This document shows positions 33,528 through 38,712 of a stretch of DNA of 38,712 nt, piece by piece; the stretch's first letter is position 1, and the number at the start of each line of letters is the position of its first letter. This stretch comes from a virus. The DNA is taken from positions 1-38,712 of IMG/VR virus record IMGVR_UViG_3300042863_000158. One strand, 5' to 3'. Made by a program: the position numbers and the translations under genes. The notes beneath the pieces were generated by a model. That model was not told the origin of the DNA and searched no databases. It saw only the letters and a list, made by a program, of their open reading frames with translations.

Positions 33528-34027
33528 AGAATGTTGTCAAGAGAGCCACACCTGCCGCTATTGCTGTCCTTCGACAAGCCACAGCGATAGCGCCATCTCG
33601 TATGAAAGCATCCGATGGGCTTCTGCCGTCGAACGCTCATCTAAAACAGAATCCAACTAGCGACCACAATACTGGACTTGCTGTTGACTTAACACATGAC
33701 CCTAAGAATGGAATTGATTGTGCTAACATTTTTGAAAAACTTAAAGAAGATGAGCGGGTTACTTACCTTATCTTCAAAGGCAAGATATGGTCTAAGGAAA
33801 AGGCTAAGCAAGGAAACAGACGGTACACTGGGAGTAATCCTCATAACAGGCATCTACATATTTCTATTGATGCTGCTTGCTCTGCCGATACTTCTCCATG
33901 GTTTTGGTGGTTAAATCAACCAAAGATTATTAGTCAAGTTATTGCTAAAGTAACACCAGTACCTGCTAAGAAAGCATATACAAAACAAGTTTGTACTTGC
34001 TGCAAATTGCACAGTACAAAATCCTAA
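33524..34027 (+). CDS. M15-like D,D/L,D-peptidase endolysin
   Basis: 167 aa. SDHNTGLAVDLTHD (His48, Asp55) and NPHNRHLHISI (His110/His112 region) match the zinc-ligand pattern of M15-family peptidases that cut stem-peptide bonds in peptidoglycan. No signal peptide is present, so it needs a holin. The C-terminal tail ends with VCTCCKLH, an unusual Cys cluster. AGGGA is upstream of ATG 33524. Confidence 0.85.
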   Translation: MKNVVKRATPAAIAVLRQATAIAPSRMKASDGLLPSNAHLKQNPTSDHNTGLAVDLTHDPKNGIDCANIFEKLKEDERVTYLIFKGKIWSKEKAKQGNRRYTGSNPHNRHLHISIDAACSADTSPWFWWLNQPKIISQVIAKVTPVPAKKAYTKQVCTCCKLHSTKS

Positions 34028-34043
34028 TCCCCTAGGAGGAATA

Positions 34044-34229
34044 ATGGAGCAATTCAAACAACTCGGACTAACATGGTTCCGTGCAGCAGCAGCATCTGCT
34101 GTAGCACTTTACCTTGCAGGAGAGACAGACCTAAAGACCTTAGCAATGGCAGCAATCGCTGGCTTTGCTGGTCCACTACTCAAGTGGCTAGATAACTCTG
34201 CCCCAGAGTTTGGTCGCGGTTCAAAGTAG
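34044..34229 (+). CDS. Small holin
   Basis: 61 aa from ATG 34044, preceded by AGGAGG. Two hydrophobic segments (about 10-27, FRAAAASAVALYLAG; and 31-50, LKTLAMAAIAGFAGPLLKWL) with a short charged C-terminus, as in small actinophage holins. Immediately after the endolysin and before the main terminator. Confidence 0.8.
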   Translation: MEQFKQLGLTWFRAAAASAVALYLAGETDLKTLAMAAIAGFAGPLLKWLDNSAPEFGRGSK

Positions 34230-34240
34230 TACCCATTTAA

Positions 34241-34311
34241 GGGGCTTAGCAGCCCCATAGAGACAGTAAACCCCCCGTTCTGGTTTCCCCTACCAGCGCG
34301 GGGGGTTTTTT
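34241..34311 (+). terminator. Strong convergent-site terminator
   Basis: A 10-bp GC-rich stem (34268-34277 with 34299-34308), inner CTGGT/ACCAG pairs, and six T at 34306-34311. A smaller GGGGCT/AGCCCC hairpin lies just before it (34241-34246/34251-34256). It stops the late transcript before the leftward genes; the leftward transcript ends nearby as well (minus-strand tail has only TTT). Confidence 0.9.
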
Positions 34312-34686
34312 CTATTTCTGCAGGGCAGAAAGTATGTCTTCAACCTTAATAAGGTAGCCCTTACTAGGGTTCGGAGGTATGTTGCAAGTAATGGCTCTTC
34401 CCCGAACCGTTACTACCTGCTTGAGTACCTCCGTTGGTATCAACAGGGTTGCCCCCTCTAATACAAAGGCCCAGTATTCTGCCTTAGTACTAGATAGCCC
34501 TGATAGATACCAATTCTCATTGTTGTGCGACCAGCAAACTGTTTCGATATATAGATTGCCAGTATCTTTCCATTTCAAATCTGTTTTTACTTCTACTGTC
34601 TTGCCACCTGTTAGTAGTTGTTCTACTAACCCTTCTCCTTCTTGTCCCTTTGCTAGGTCTAAGTCGAAGTCTGATAGTTTGCTCAT
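34312..34686 (-). CDS. PD-(D/E)XK-like nuclease
   Basis: 124 aa. GEGLVEQLL with Glu18, VEVKTD with Glu32/Lys34, a GNLYIET segment and GLSSTKAEYWAFVL, which is a small PD-(D/E)XK nuclease layout. It may be an endonuclease for recombination or host DNA breakdown. The ATG at 34686 overlaps the whiB stop (ATGA). Last gene of the leftward block. The missing clear catalytic Asp keeps this tentative. Confidence 0.65.
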   Translation of the reverse strand: MSKLSDFDLDLAKGQEGEGLVEQLLTGGKTVEVKTDLKWKDTGNLYIETVCWSHNNENWYLSGLSSTKAEYWAFVLEGATLLIPTEVLKQVVTVRGRAITCNIPPNPSKGYLIKVEDILSALQK

Positions 34687-34949
34687 GGGTATCCTAAGTA
34701 TAGTGGCTTGGCTGTAATGTTGAGTTTGTTTCTCATTAGTTTACGTTCATACTCTGTAGTACCGCCCCAGAATCCAAAGACAGCGTGTCTAAGTGAGTAG
34801 TCTAAGCACTGCTTCTTAACTTCACAGTTGCTACAGATTTTCTTAAGCATCTTAACTTCTCTATATGTAGAACTACCATCTGGTACAAAGAACTCCTCTG
34901 ACTCTACACTTCTGCAGTTAGGTGTGCCTTGCCAATCTGGGTATTCCAT
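34683..34949 (-). CDS. whiB: WhiB-like (Wbl) iron-sulfur regulator
   Basis: 88 aa with the four-Cys set of Wbl proteins: Cys12, then CSNCEVKKQC (Cys39, Cys42, Cys48). It is followed by VFGFWGGTTEYER (59-69), the G-W turn of the family, and a basic tail. Wbl proteins are found in actinobacteria and their phages, bind a [4Fe-4S] cluster and contact region 4 of the primary sigma factor. The ATG lies directly after the stop of the FmdB-like gene, with GGAGG inside it. Together with the sigma-like gene it may redirect host transcription to late genes. Confidence 0.9.
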   Translation of the reverse strand: MEYPDWQGTPNCRSVESEEFFVPDGSSTYREVKMLKKICSNCEVKKQCLDYSLRHAVFGFWGGTTEYERKLMRNKLNITAKPLYLGYP

Positions 34950-35111
34950 CTATCCTCCTGTTGAGTAGAAGCCTGTGCCATTGAACTTGATGGCTGGTGC
35001 TGACCATATACGCTGCATGATTTCACCACAAGTTGTGCAGGCTGGCGGTATATTTTCGCTTACTTCAATTACATCTGAACAACAATTACATTTGAAATCA
35101 AACAGTGGCAT
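34950..35111 (-). CDS. FmdB-like zinc-ribbon protein, 53 aa
   Basis: CNCC near 8-11 and CTTC near 25-28 form a zinc ribbon, followed by RIWSAPAIKFNGTGFYSTGG. The last segment matches the FmdB/putative-regulator ribbon ending GFYxT. The ATG at 35111 overlaps the previous stop (TAATG). Role unknown; it sits between the sigma-like and WhiB genes. Confidence 0.78.
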   Translation of the reverse strand: MPLFDFKCNCCSDVIEVSENIPPACTTCGEIMQRIWSAPAIKFNGTGFYSTGG

Positions 35112-35359
35112 TAGTTAAACTCCTGGCCCGTTGGGTGAGGGAGTGTGACCATAGACCCACAGTTAGCGCACTCTCCATCAAGGAAATAAAAGCATATTTC
35201 ACCTTGGTCAAATGCAACAAGCGCATGAAATACATCCCCTCCACATACGCAAACATCTCCAATAGATTCTCCTCGCAAATCCATAGCGTGTGTGTAATCC
35301 GTTGGGTGTAGTAACTCTCTGATTTCTTTAGCAACACTATTCTCCTCGTTCGTCATCAT
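35111..35359 (-). CDS. Zinc-ribbon-like conserved actinophage protein
   Basis: 82 aa, ATG 35359 or 35356; AGAGGCAG precedes the first. Starts with a helical region (SVAKEIRELLHPTDYTHAMD), then CVCGG and CANCGSMV. Two CxC/CxxC pairs with a strand-rich middle indicate a zinc ribbon. Familiar from actinophage genomes, as recalled. It overlaps the sigma-like gene by 23 bases and is probably coupled. Function unknown. Confidence 0.75.
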   Translation of the reverse strand: MMTNEENSVAKEIRELLHPTDYTHAMDLRGESIGDVCVCGGDVFHALVAFDQGEICFYFLDGECANCGSMVTLPHPTGQEFN

Positions 35360-35984
35360 CTGCCTCTACTAAATCATCATCAGGCTGTGGTTTCCATCCG
35401 CCTAGGTTTCTAATTAGAGATGCAATAGTTCTTTGGACTTTCATTCGTGCACCATCTGGTGTTGTGTCCAACTCTTTGGCTGTCTCACTCCACTCGACAT
35501 TGTCCACTGTGAATCTGACCTTAAGGATAAACTGCTTTGCTTCTGACAGTTTATAATATGCTGCTGCAATATCAGACCTAAGTACTAGCCAGTTGTTGCC
35601 ATCATTGGCAGCCTCTGACTTGTTGAACTTAAAGTTAAGGTCTTTAATCTTAGTTGGAATCTCATACGACTCAGCAATGATTGATGGTAAGAACGCTTCG
35701 ATAACAGATGCATCGTAGTAGTAGAGGTCAAGCAACTCATAGCCAACCGTCCGTGCTTTTTCGCGTTCACAATAAGTAATTGCTTTATTGCGAAGAGACT
35801 TGGCTATGAGTTTGTCCTTGTCTTTTCTTGGCAGGGCTGACCACTCTTTGTACTTAACTGGGTGACTAACGAACCATATCCACAGCACCTGCTGTATGTC
35901 TTGCTGGTCAGTCATTGGGTATTTGCGCTGGTATTCGGCAGCAACAGCCACAACCATCTGCTCATACTCTTCTAAGTAGTCCAC
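35337..35984 (-). CDS. Sigma-70-like factor
   Basis: 215 aa. An N-terminal region (residues 10-80: DIQQVLWIWFVSHP, LRNKAITYCEREKARTVGYE) resembles sigma region 2; residues about 145-195 (SEAKQFILKVRFT..WSETAKELDTTPDGARMKVQRT) form a region-4-like HTH. The acidic tail ends DDDERGE. It probably helps the host polymerase read phage promoters. No -10/-35 recognition can be deduced. It lies next to zinc-ribbon and WhiB genes. Confidence 0.72.
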   Translation of the reverse strand: MDYLEEYEQMVVAVAAEYQRKYPMTDQQDIQQVLWIWFVSHPVKYKEWSALPRKDKDKLIAKSLRNKAITYCEREKARTVGYELLDLYYYDASVIEAFLPSIIAESYEIPTKIKDLNFKFNKSEAANDGNNWLVLRSDIAAAYYKLSEAKQFILKVRFTVDNVEWSETAKELDTTPDGARMKVQRTIASLIRNLGGWKPQPDDDLVEADDDERGE

Positions 35985-35985
35985 G

Positions 35986-36276
35986 TTATCCCTCTGCTAC
36001 GCCTTCCCATTGTCGCCTTTGCACCAATAGTCCGATTATTGCATAGTTTGCTAGGTCAATAAAGGTATCTTCAATACTTTCATAGTTGGGCGTGTCGCTT
36101 TTTTTATAGTAAAGGTTTTCTAATCGTGCCATCTTGTCGTGCATACGCACAAGTAGTCCATTCATTGCACCACCTGGAGCATTGGCTATGTTAAACGGGC
36201 CGTAGTCTTGATGTTTACGCACCATAATTATACGTAGTTCATTTAATATATCTTCAAAATTATTCAGGTCTTTCAT
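35986..36276 (-). CDS. DUF1599-like nucleotide-modification-associated protein
   Basis: I start at ATG 36276 (GGGAGA upstream). The 96-aa product has HQDYGPFNIANAPGG, RMHDKMARLENL and ESIEDTFIDLANYAIIG, matching DUF1599, also called a nucleotide modification associated domain, which resembles MazG-type all-alpha NTP pyrophosphatases. It might act on nucleotides. It overlaps the gene before by 17 bases. Confidence 0.8.
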   Translation of the reverse strand: MKDLNNFEDILNELRIIMVRKHQDYGPFNIANAPGGAMNGLLVRMHDKMARLENLYYKKSDTPNYESIEDTFIDLANYAIIGLLVQRRQWEGVAEG

Positions 36277-36574
36277 TAAGTATCTCCCTAGCCTGTTCTT
36301 CAAAGTCCATCATTGCTTCTTGCACTAATACTTCTTCTACAATCTCATCTCCGTGCCCTGCTTCTGACGATACTAGCACTGCTGCCAGCATTGTTAACAT
36401 GCTGTTGGCTTTTTGTGGGTCTGTTTTATTTGCCATCCACACATCTCTTAACGCATTAAGGATATCTAATCCCTTGCTATTGGAGATTGGTATGCCTATG
36501 TATCTAGGATGTTCCTTGATGAACTCCCATACTTCCTCACCATTATTAAGAAATGCATTTTCGGATTCGCTCAT
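36260..36574 (-). CDS. Acidic hypothetical protein, 104 aa
   Basis: Starts MSESENAFLNNGEEVWEFIK; helical and strongly acidic (DEIVEEVLVQEAMMDFEEQA). The gene overlaps the TOPRIM end by 29 bases and the DUF1599 start by 17. No family recognised. Confidence 0.7.
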   Translation of the reverse strand: MSESENAFLNNGEEVWEFIKEHPRYIGIPISNSKGLDILNALRDVWMANKTDPQKANSMLTMLAAVLVSSEAGHGDEIVEEVLVQEAMMDFEEQAREILNERPE

Positions 36575-37172
36575 TAATAAACTCTGCCCCCTCTAGCATT
36601 ACTATGCTGTTTACATCATGCCCTTCTGGCATCTGCACTATATTAACATTACCTAACTCTCGGCTAACCTTCTTGCCAAAATCCATACCTGCTGTATCGC
36701 CATCTGCTAATACAATTACTGTATCAAAGTCATCTAATATCTTAGAGTAAAACGGTTTCCAATTGTTGGCCCCTGGAATACCTACGGCTGGATGGTTAGT
36801 CTTGACACTAACTGTAATGCAATCTATCTCTCCCTCTGTCACACAGATATAATCTGATGCAGTAAGAACTACTTGTGCATTGAACATGCTGGTCTTAGCA
36901 CCTGGCATACCCATATACTTTGGGTCAGCATTACCTATCGCTCTGAATCTAATATCAACTACACCTGATGGTGTTATGTATGGTATTGCTAGCCTGCCTG
37001 TGTACTGTTCATGACCTGGAAGAGCGTCCTTTACCACTCCAAGATGAAAGCGTTGCGCCTCGTCGACCGAGAGATTGCGTGTTGCTAGATACTCTGTTGC
37101 TAGATGAATCTGTTTTGCGTACTGGTGCGTCGCCTGTAAGAGAAATTGTCTGTGCGAACTTGACAGCCTCAC
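36546..37172 (-). CDS. DNA primase, TOPRIM part
   Basis: 208 aa. GRLAIPYITPSGVVDIRFR near 59-77, KYMGMPGAKTSMFNA, then TOPRIM motifs VTEGEID (Glu113/Glu115) and LADGDTAG (Asp157/Asp159), and AVGIPGANNW. It would synthesise RNA primers with the CHC2 protein. The GTG at 37172 is preceded by AAGGAGGT with 7 bases, so it is separately initiated inside the CHC2 gene. The two overlap by 164 bases in different frames. A +1 frameshift fusion is the alternative. Confidence 0.87.
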   Translation of the reverse strand: MRLSSSHRQFLLQATHQYAKQIHLATEYLATRNLSVDEAQRFHLGVVKDALPGHEQYTGRLAIPYITPSGVVDIRFRAIGNADPKYMGMPGAKTSMFNAQVVLTASDYICVTEGEIDCITVSVKTNHPAVGIPGANNWKPFYSKILDDFDTVIVLADGDTAGMDFGKKVSRELGNVNIVQMPEGHDVNSIVMLEGAEFINERIRKCIS

Positions 37173-37383
37173 TGTAGTTACCTCCTTCTCTATGCATAAT
37201 TAAATCGTATACATCTCCACCAACACCACATCCGTGGCATTTGAATCTGTTTTCTTCAAAGTTAATACCTGCTGATGCATGACTGTCCGCATGAAATGGA
37301 CACTTAATTTTGCGCCAGCCGTGTCCCTCAGCAGGCACGGCTGCGCCTACATATCTTAAGTAGTCCGCGATACTATGTTTCAC
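37009..37383 (-). CDS. DNA primase, CHC2 zinc-finger part
   Basis: 124 aa. Cys28, His31, Cys49 and Cys52 form the CHC2 zinc site (CPFH ... CHGC), followed by GDVYDLIMHREGG. The last 40 residues are Ser/Arg-rich and lie where the TOPRIM gene is read in another frame; they are probably a by-product of overlap. GTG at 37383 overlaps the resolvase stop by 11 bases, with AAAGG upstream. It supplies template recognition to the TOPRIM partner. Confidence 0.85.
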   Translation of the reverse strand: MKHSIADYLRYVGAAVPAEGHGWRKIKCPFHADSHASAGINFEENRFKCHGCGVGGDVYDLIMHREGGNYSEAVKFAQTISLTGDAPVRKTDSSSNRVSSNTQSLGRRGATLSSWSGKGRSSRS

Positions 37384-37717
37384 CCATTGCCTTTCTGATT
37401 AGGGCAAGCCAAATGCTGGCTGGCATTGTGCAATACCACTCACCAACATCTGACTTACCTCTGCGCTTATGTAGAACTGTCCCAGTCCACGCGTTGTCGT
37501 TCTTAATCTCTACTTCTAACTCTTTCACCCAAGCGCTCAAGTCCATGCGGACGTGGTCTTTAACCTCAATGGTCACTCCATTCACACCGCTGATATCACC
37601 TTTATCTAGTTGTGCTCCTGCGATTCTGCGGTCTGCATATGGAAAGCCATTGACCTTTAACCACTTGACAGCATCTGCTTCTGCCTTGCTGCCTTTACGC
37701 TTGGCTGCTGTACTCAT
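37373..37717 (-). CDS. Holliday-junction-resolvase-like nuclease
   Basis: 114 aa. RKGSKAEADAVKWLKVNGF (Glu13), ADRRIAGAQLDKGDI (Asp41) and GVTIEVKDH (Glu51-Val-Lys53) match a PD-(D/E)XK resolvase. It probably resolves branched DNA during replication. The ATG overlaps the upstream TGA (ATGA). Confidence 0.83.
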   Translation of the reverse strand: MSTAAKRKGSKAEADAVKWLKVNGFPYADRRIAGAQLDKGDISGVNGVTIEVKDHVRMDLSAWVKELEVEIKNDNAWTGTVLHKRRGKSDVGEWYCTMPASIWLALIRKAMGET

Positions 37718-37857
37718 TCTTGTGGCTCGTCCCTAACTTCCGTTAGTTCCCATCTACCTGTCTCTGCTTTCTTTGCACGTTCTTCTGCTATTTTTAATGA
37801 TGATGCACGAATAACTTTTACTTTATATTGTGAGTATGTAACTCTATACTTTGGCAT
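37714..37857 (-). CDS. Small basic protein, 47 aa
   Basis: Starts MPKYRVTYSQYKVKVIRAS. Beta-rich start, basic helix and acidic end. GGAGG lies 7 bases before the ATG at 37857, which overlaps the helicase TAA (TAATG). Its TGA overlaps the resolvase ATG. Function unknown. Confidence 0.7.
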   Translation of the reverse strand: MPKYRVTYSQYKVKVIRASSLKIAEERAKKAETGRWELTEVRDEPQE

Positions 37858-38669
37858 TACACTACCTCCTCTTGTTGGTATCTAACTGCTACATCTTCTA
37901 AGTACATAGACTCAGGATTAAATGACAGAGTAACATAGTTACTGCCTGTCTGGTCAGCCCGTCCGTATCTGTTTTTAACTGGGGCTACGCATAAGAATGT
38001 TTCGTCTCCCTGTTTCATTTGTCCGATTGTAAGTACCATTGCTGGTATCTGATTGACCATGCCCTGCACTGCGCTACGCGGCTGACAAGGATAGCCATCA
38101 AAGCCTTCTTTGGTGTGATGTAGCACCAACACTGCTGCGTTGGTATCTCTGGCTAGGTACTTAAGTTCTTTCATAACGGCACGCATTGCACCGAACTCAT
38201 CGTACCCATCCATTGCTACATCCATTAGGTTGTCTACCACAATCAAGGTAGGACTCTTACCCCATACAGTTTCAAATGCTGAGACTTCATCATCTAAGTC
38301 TTTGAGTGTAGGGCTAGATTCAAATGACCAGAACAAATGATTGTTGAGTTGCAGTATTTCATGTGATTTATCTGGGTTGTTCTTTAGCAAACTTTCTGCT
38401 GCTGTCTGTGTCATCTTGCCAGTCATGGCAATCAAGCGCATAGCCATTGTGTGTGCATTGGTATCTGCTGAAAAGTAAAGTGTCGGATGTTTTGTTTTTG
38501 CAGCAATAGACAATGCAACTGATGACTTGCCTGCACCTGGAGTGCCAGCGATTACAGTTACTTCTGCTCGACGCAGAATAATGCCAGCCCTTTCAAATGC
38601 AGCAAAGGCAGGTGGCAACGGTTCGCCACCCACCTCTGCTTTATTTATAGAGCGTTTGAGGGTCTTCAC
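37857..38669 (-). CDS. DnaB-like (RecA-fold) replicative helicase
   Basis: 270 aa. Walker A GTPGAGKSS (42-50), Walker B LIVVDN (142-147), LVLHHT (182-187) and PVKNRYG (230-236) fit a DnaB C-terminal ATPase. The N-terminal DnaB domain is absent, so loading or primase contact may rely on partners. GTG start at 38669; the same 88 bases recur at 1-88. It overlaps the upstream gene across the genome join. It would unwind DNA ahead of host polymerase. Confidence 0.88.
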   Translation of the reverse strand: MKTLKRSINKAEVGGEPLPPAFAAFERAGIILRRAEVTVIAGTPGAGKSSVALSIAAKTKHPTLYFSADTNAHTMAMRLIAMTGKMTQTAAESLLKNNPDKSHEILQLNNHLFWSFESSPTLKDLDDEVSAFETVWGKSPTLIVVDNLMDVAMDGYDEFGAMRAVMKELKYLARDTNAAVLVLHHTKEGFDGYPCQPRSAVQGMVNQIPAMVLTIGQMKQGDETFLCVAPVKNRYGRADQTGSNYVTLSFNPESMYLEDVAVRYQQEEVV

Positions 38670-38712
38670 TTAATCTGTTCTGGAACAAAGGTGTTCCATT
38701 CAGGTGATTGAA
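38582..38712. repeat. Terminal direct repeat, right copy
   Basis: Matches 1-131 except at 38708 (T for C at 127). The mismatch falls in the third codon base of Gln in the zinc-finger-like gene (CAG to CAA on the coding strand), so it is silent. Confidence 0.97.

Noticed and set aside
34241-34311. Riboswitch
   Set aside because: A simple GC-rich hairpin and T tract at the convergence of two blocks reads as a terminator; there is no downstream rightward gene to control.
35098-35337. 79-aa minus-strand frame starting from a GTG with a GAGGAG site
   Set aside because: It overlaps the conserved 82-aa zinc ribbon almost fully in another frame and shows no domain.

Overview
The window appears to be one complete tailed-phage genome of about 38.58 kb. 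Its last 131 bases (38582-38712) repeat its first 131 with one mismatch, so the ends join. A replication helicase gene (37857-38669) and its neighbour (85-540) meet across the join in the usual stop/start overlap. The host is most likely a moderately AT-rich actinobacterium, for example a freshwater Nanopelagicales (acI-type) cell. This is inferred from a WhiB-like protein, a BldD-like HTH regulator, a DUF4192 protein, a sigma-like factor and an Ntn-hydrolase of the proteasome/HslV type. No integrase, excisionase or immunity repressor was recognised, so a lytic lifestyle is likely. No DNA polymerase is encoded, so host polymerase would be needed.

The circle has two opposing transcription blocks. 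They diverge from one hairpin-rich control region (6731-7444) and converge on a strong terminator (34268-34311). The leftward block (6730 down to 1, then 38669 down to 34312) begins with two small genes, a terminator and a second probable promoter near 5870. A ladder of tiny overlapping genes follows, several of them Cys-rich and zinc-binding in appearance and one a BldD-like HTH. Next come a membrane peptide and a secreted lysozyme-like protein, then DUF4192, DUF932 and other conserved phage genes. The block then carries a RecB/Cas4-like nuclease, a DnaB-type ATPase, a resolvase-like nuclease and a primase split into CHC2 and TOPRIM genes. It ends with DUF1599, a sigma-like factor, two zinc-ribbon proteins, WhiB and another PD-(D/E)XK-like nuclease. 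The regulators lie last, where they could switch the host RNA polymerase to late genes.

The rightward block (7445-34229) is the virion and lysis block: terminase, portal, a proteasome-like hydrolase, three very large helical proteins (1703, 572 and 453 aa), scaffold and an N4-gp56-type major capsid protein. A run of tiny very basic proteins follows, then a connector-like protein, Ala/Ser/Thr-rich and Gly-rich tail fibres, a DUF6065-like protein, a glycosyltransferase, a tail nozzle-like protein and the lysis genes. No long tape-measure protein or tail-sheath gene is evident, so a short-tailed (podovirus-like) virion is the best guess.

Most adjacent genes share ATGA, GTGA or TAATG stop/start overlaps. 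At least nine genes under about 55 codons were found by reading these overlaps directly. The most interesting points are the Ntn-hydrolase sitting where a capsid maturation protease would be expected, the sigma/WhiB/zinc-ribbon block, the dual-coding primase overlap, the zinc miniprotein ladder and the hairpin-dense control region.
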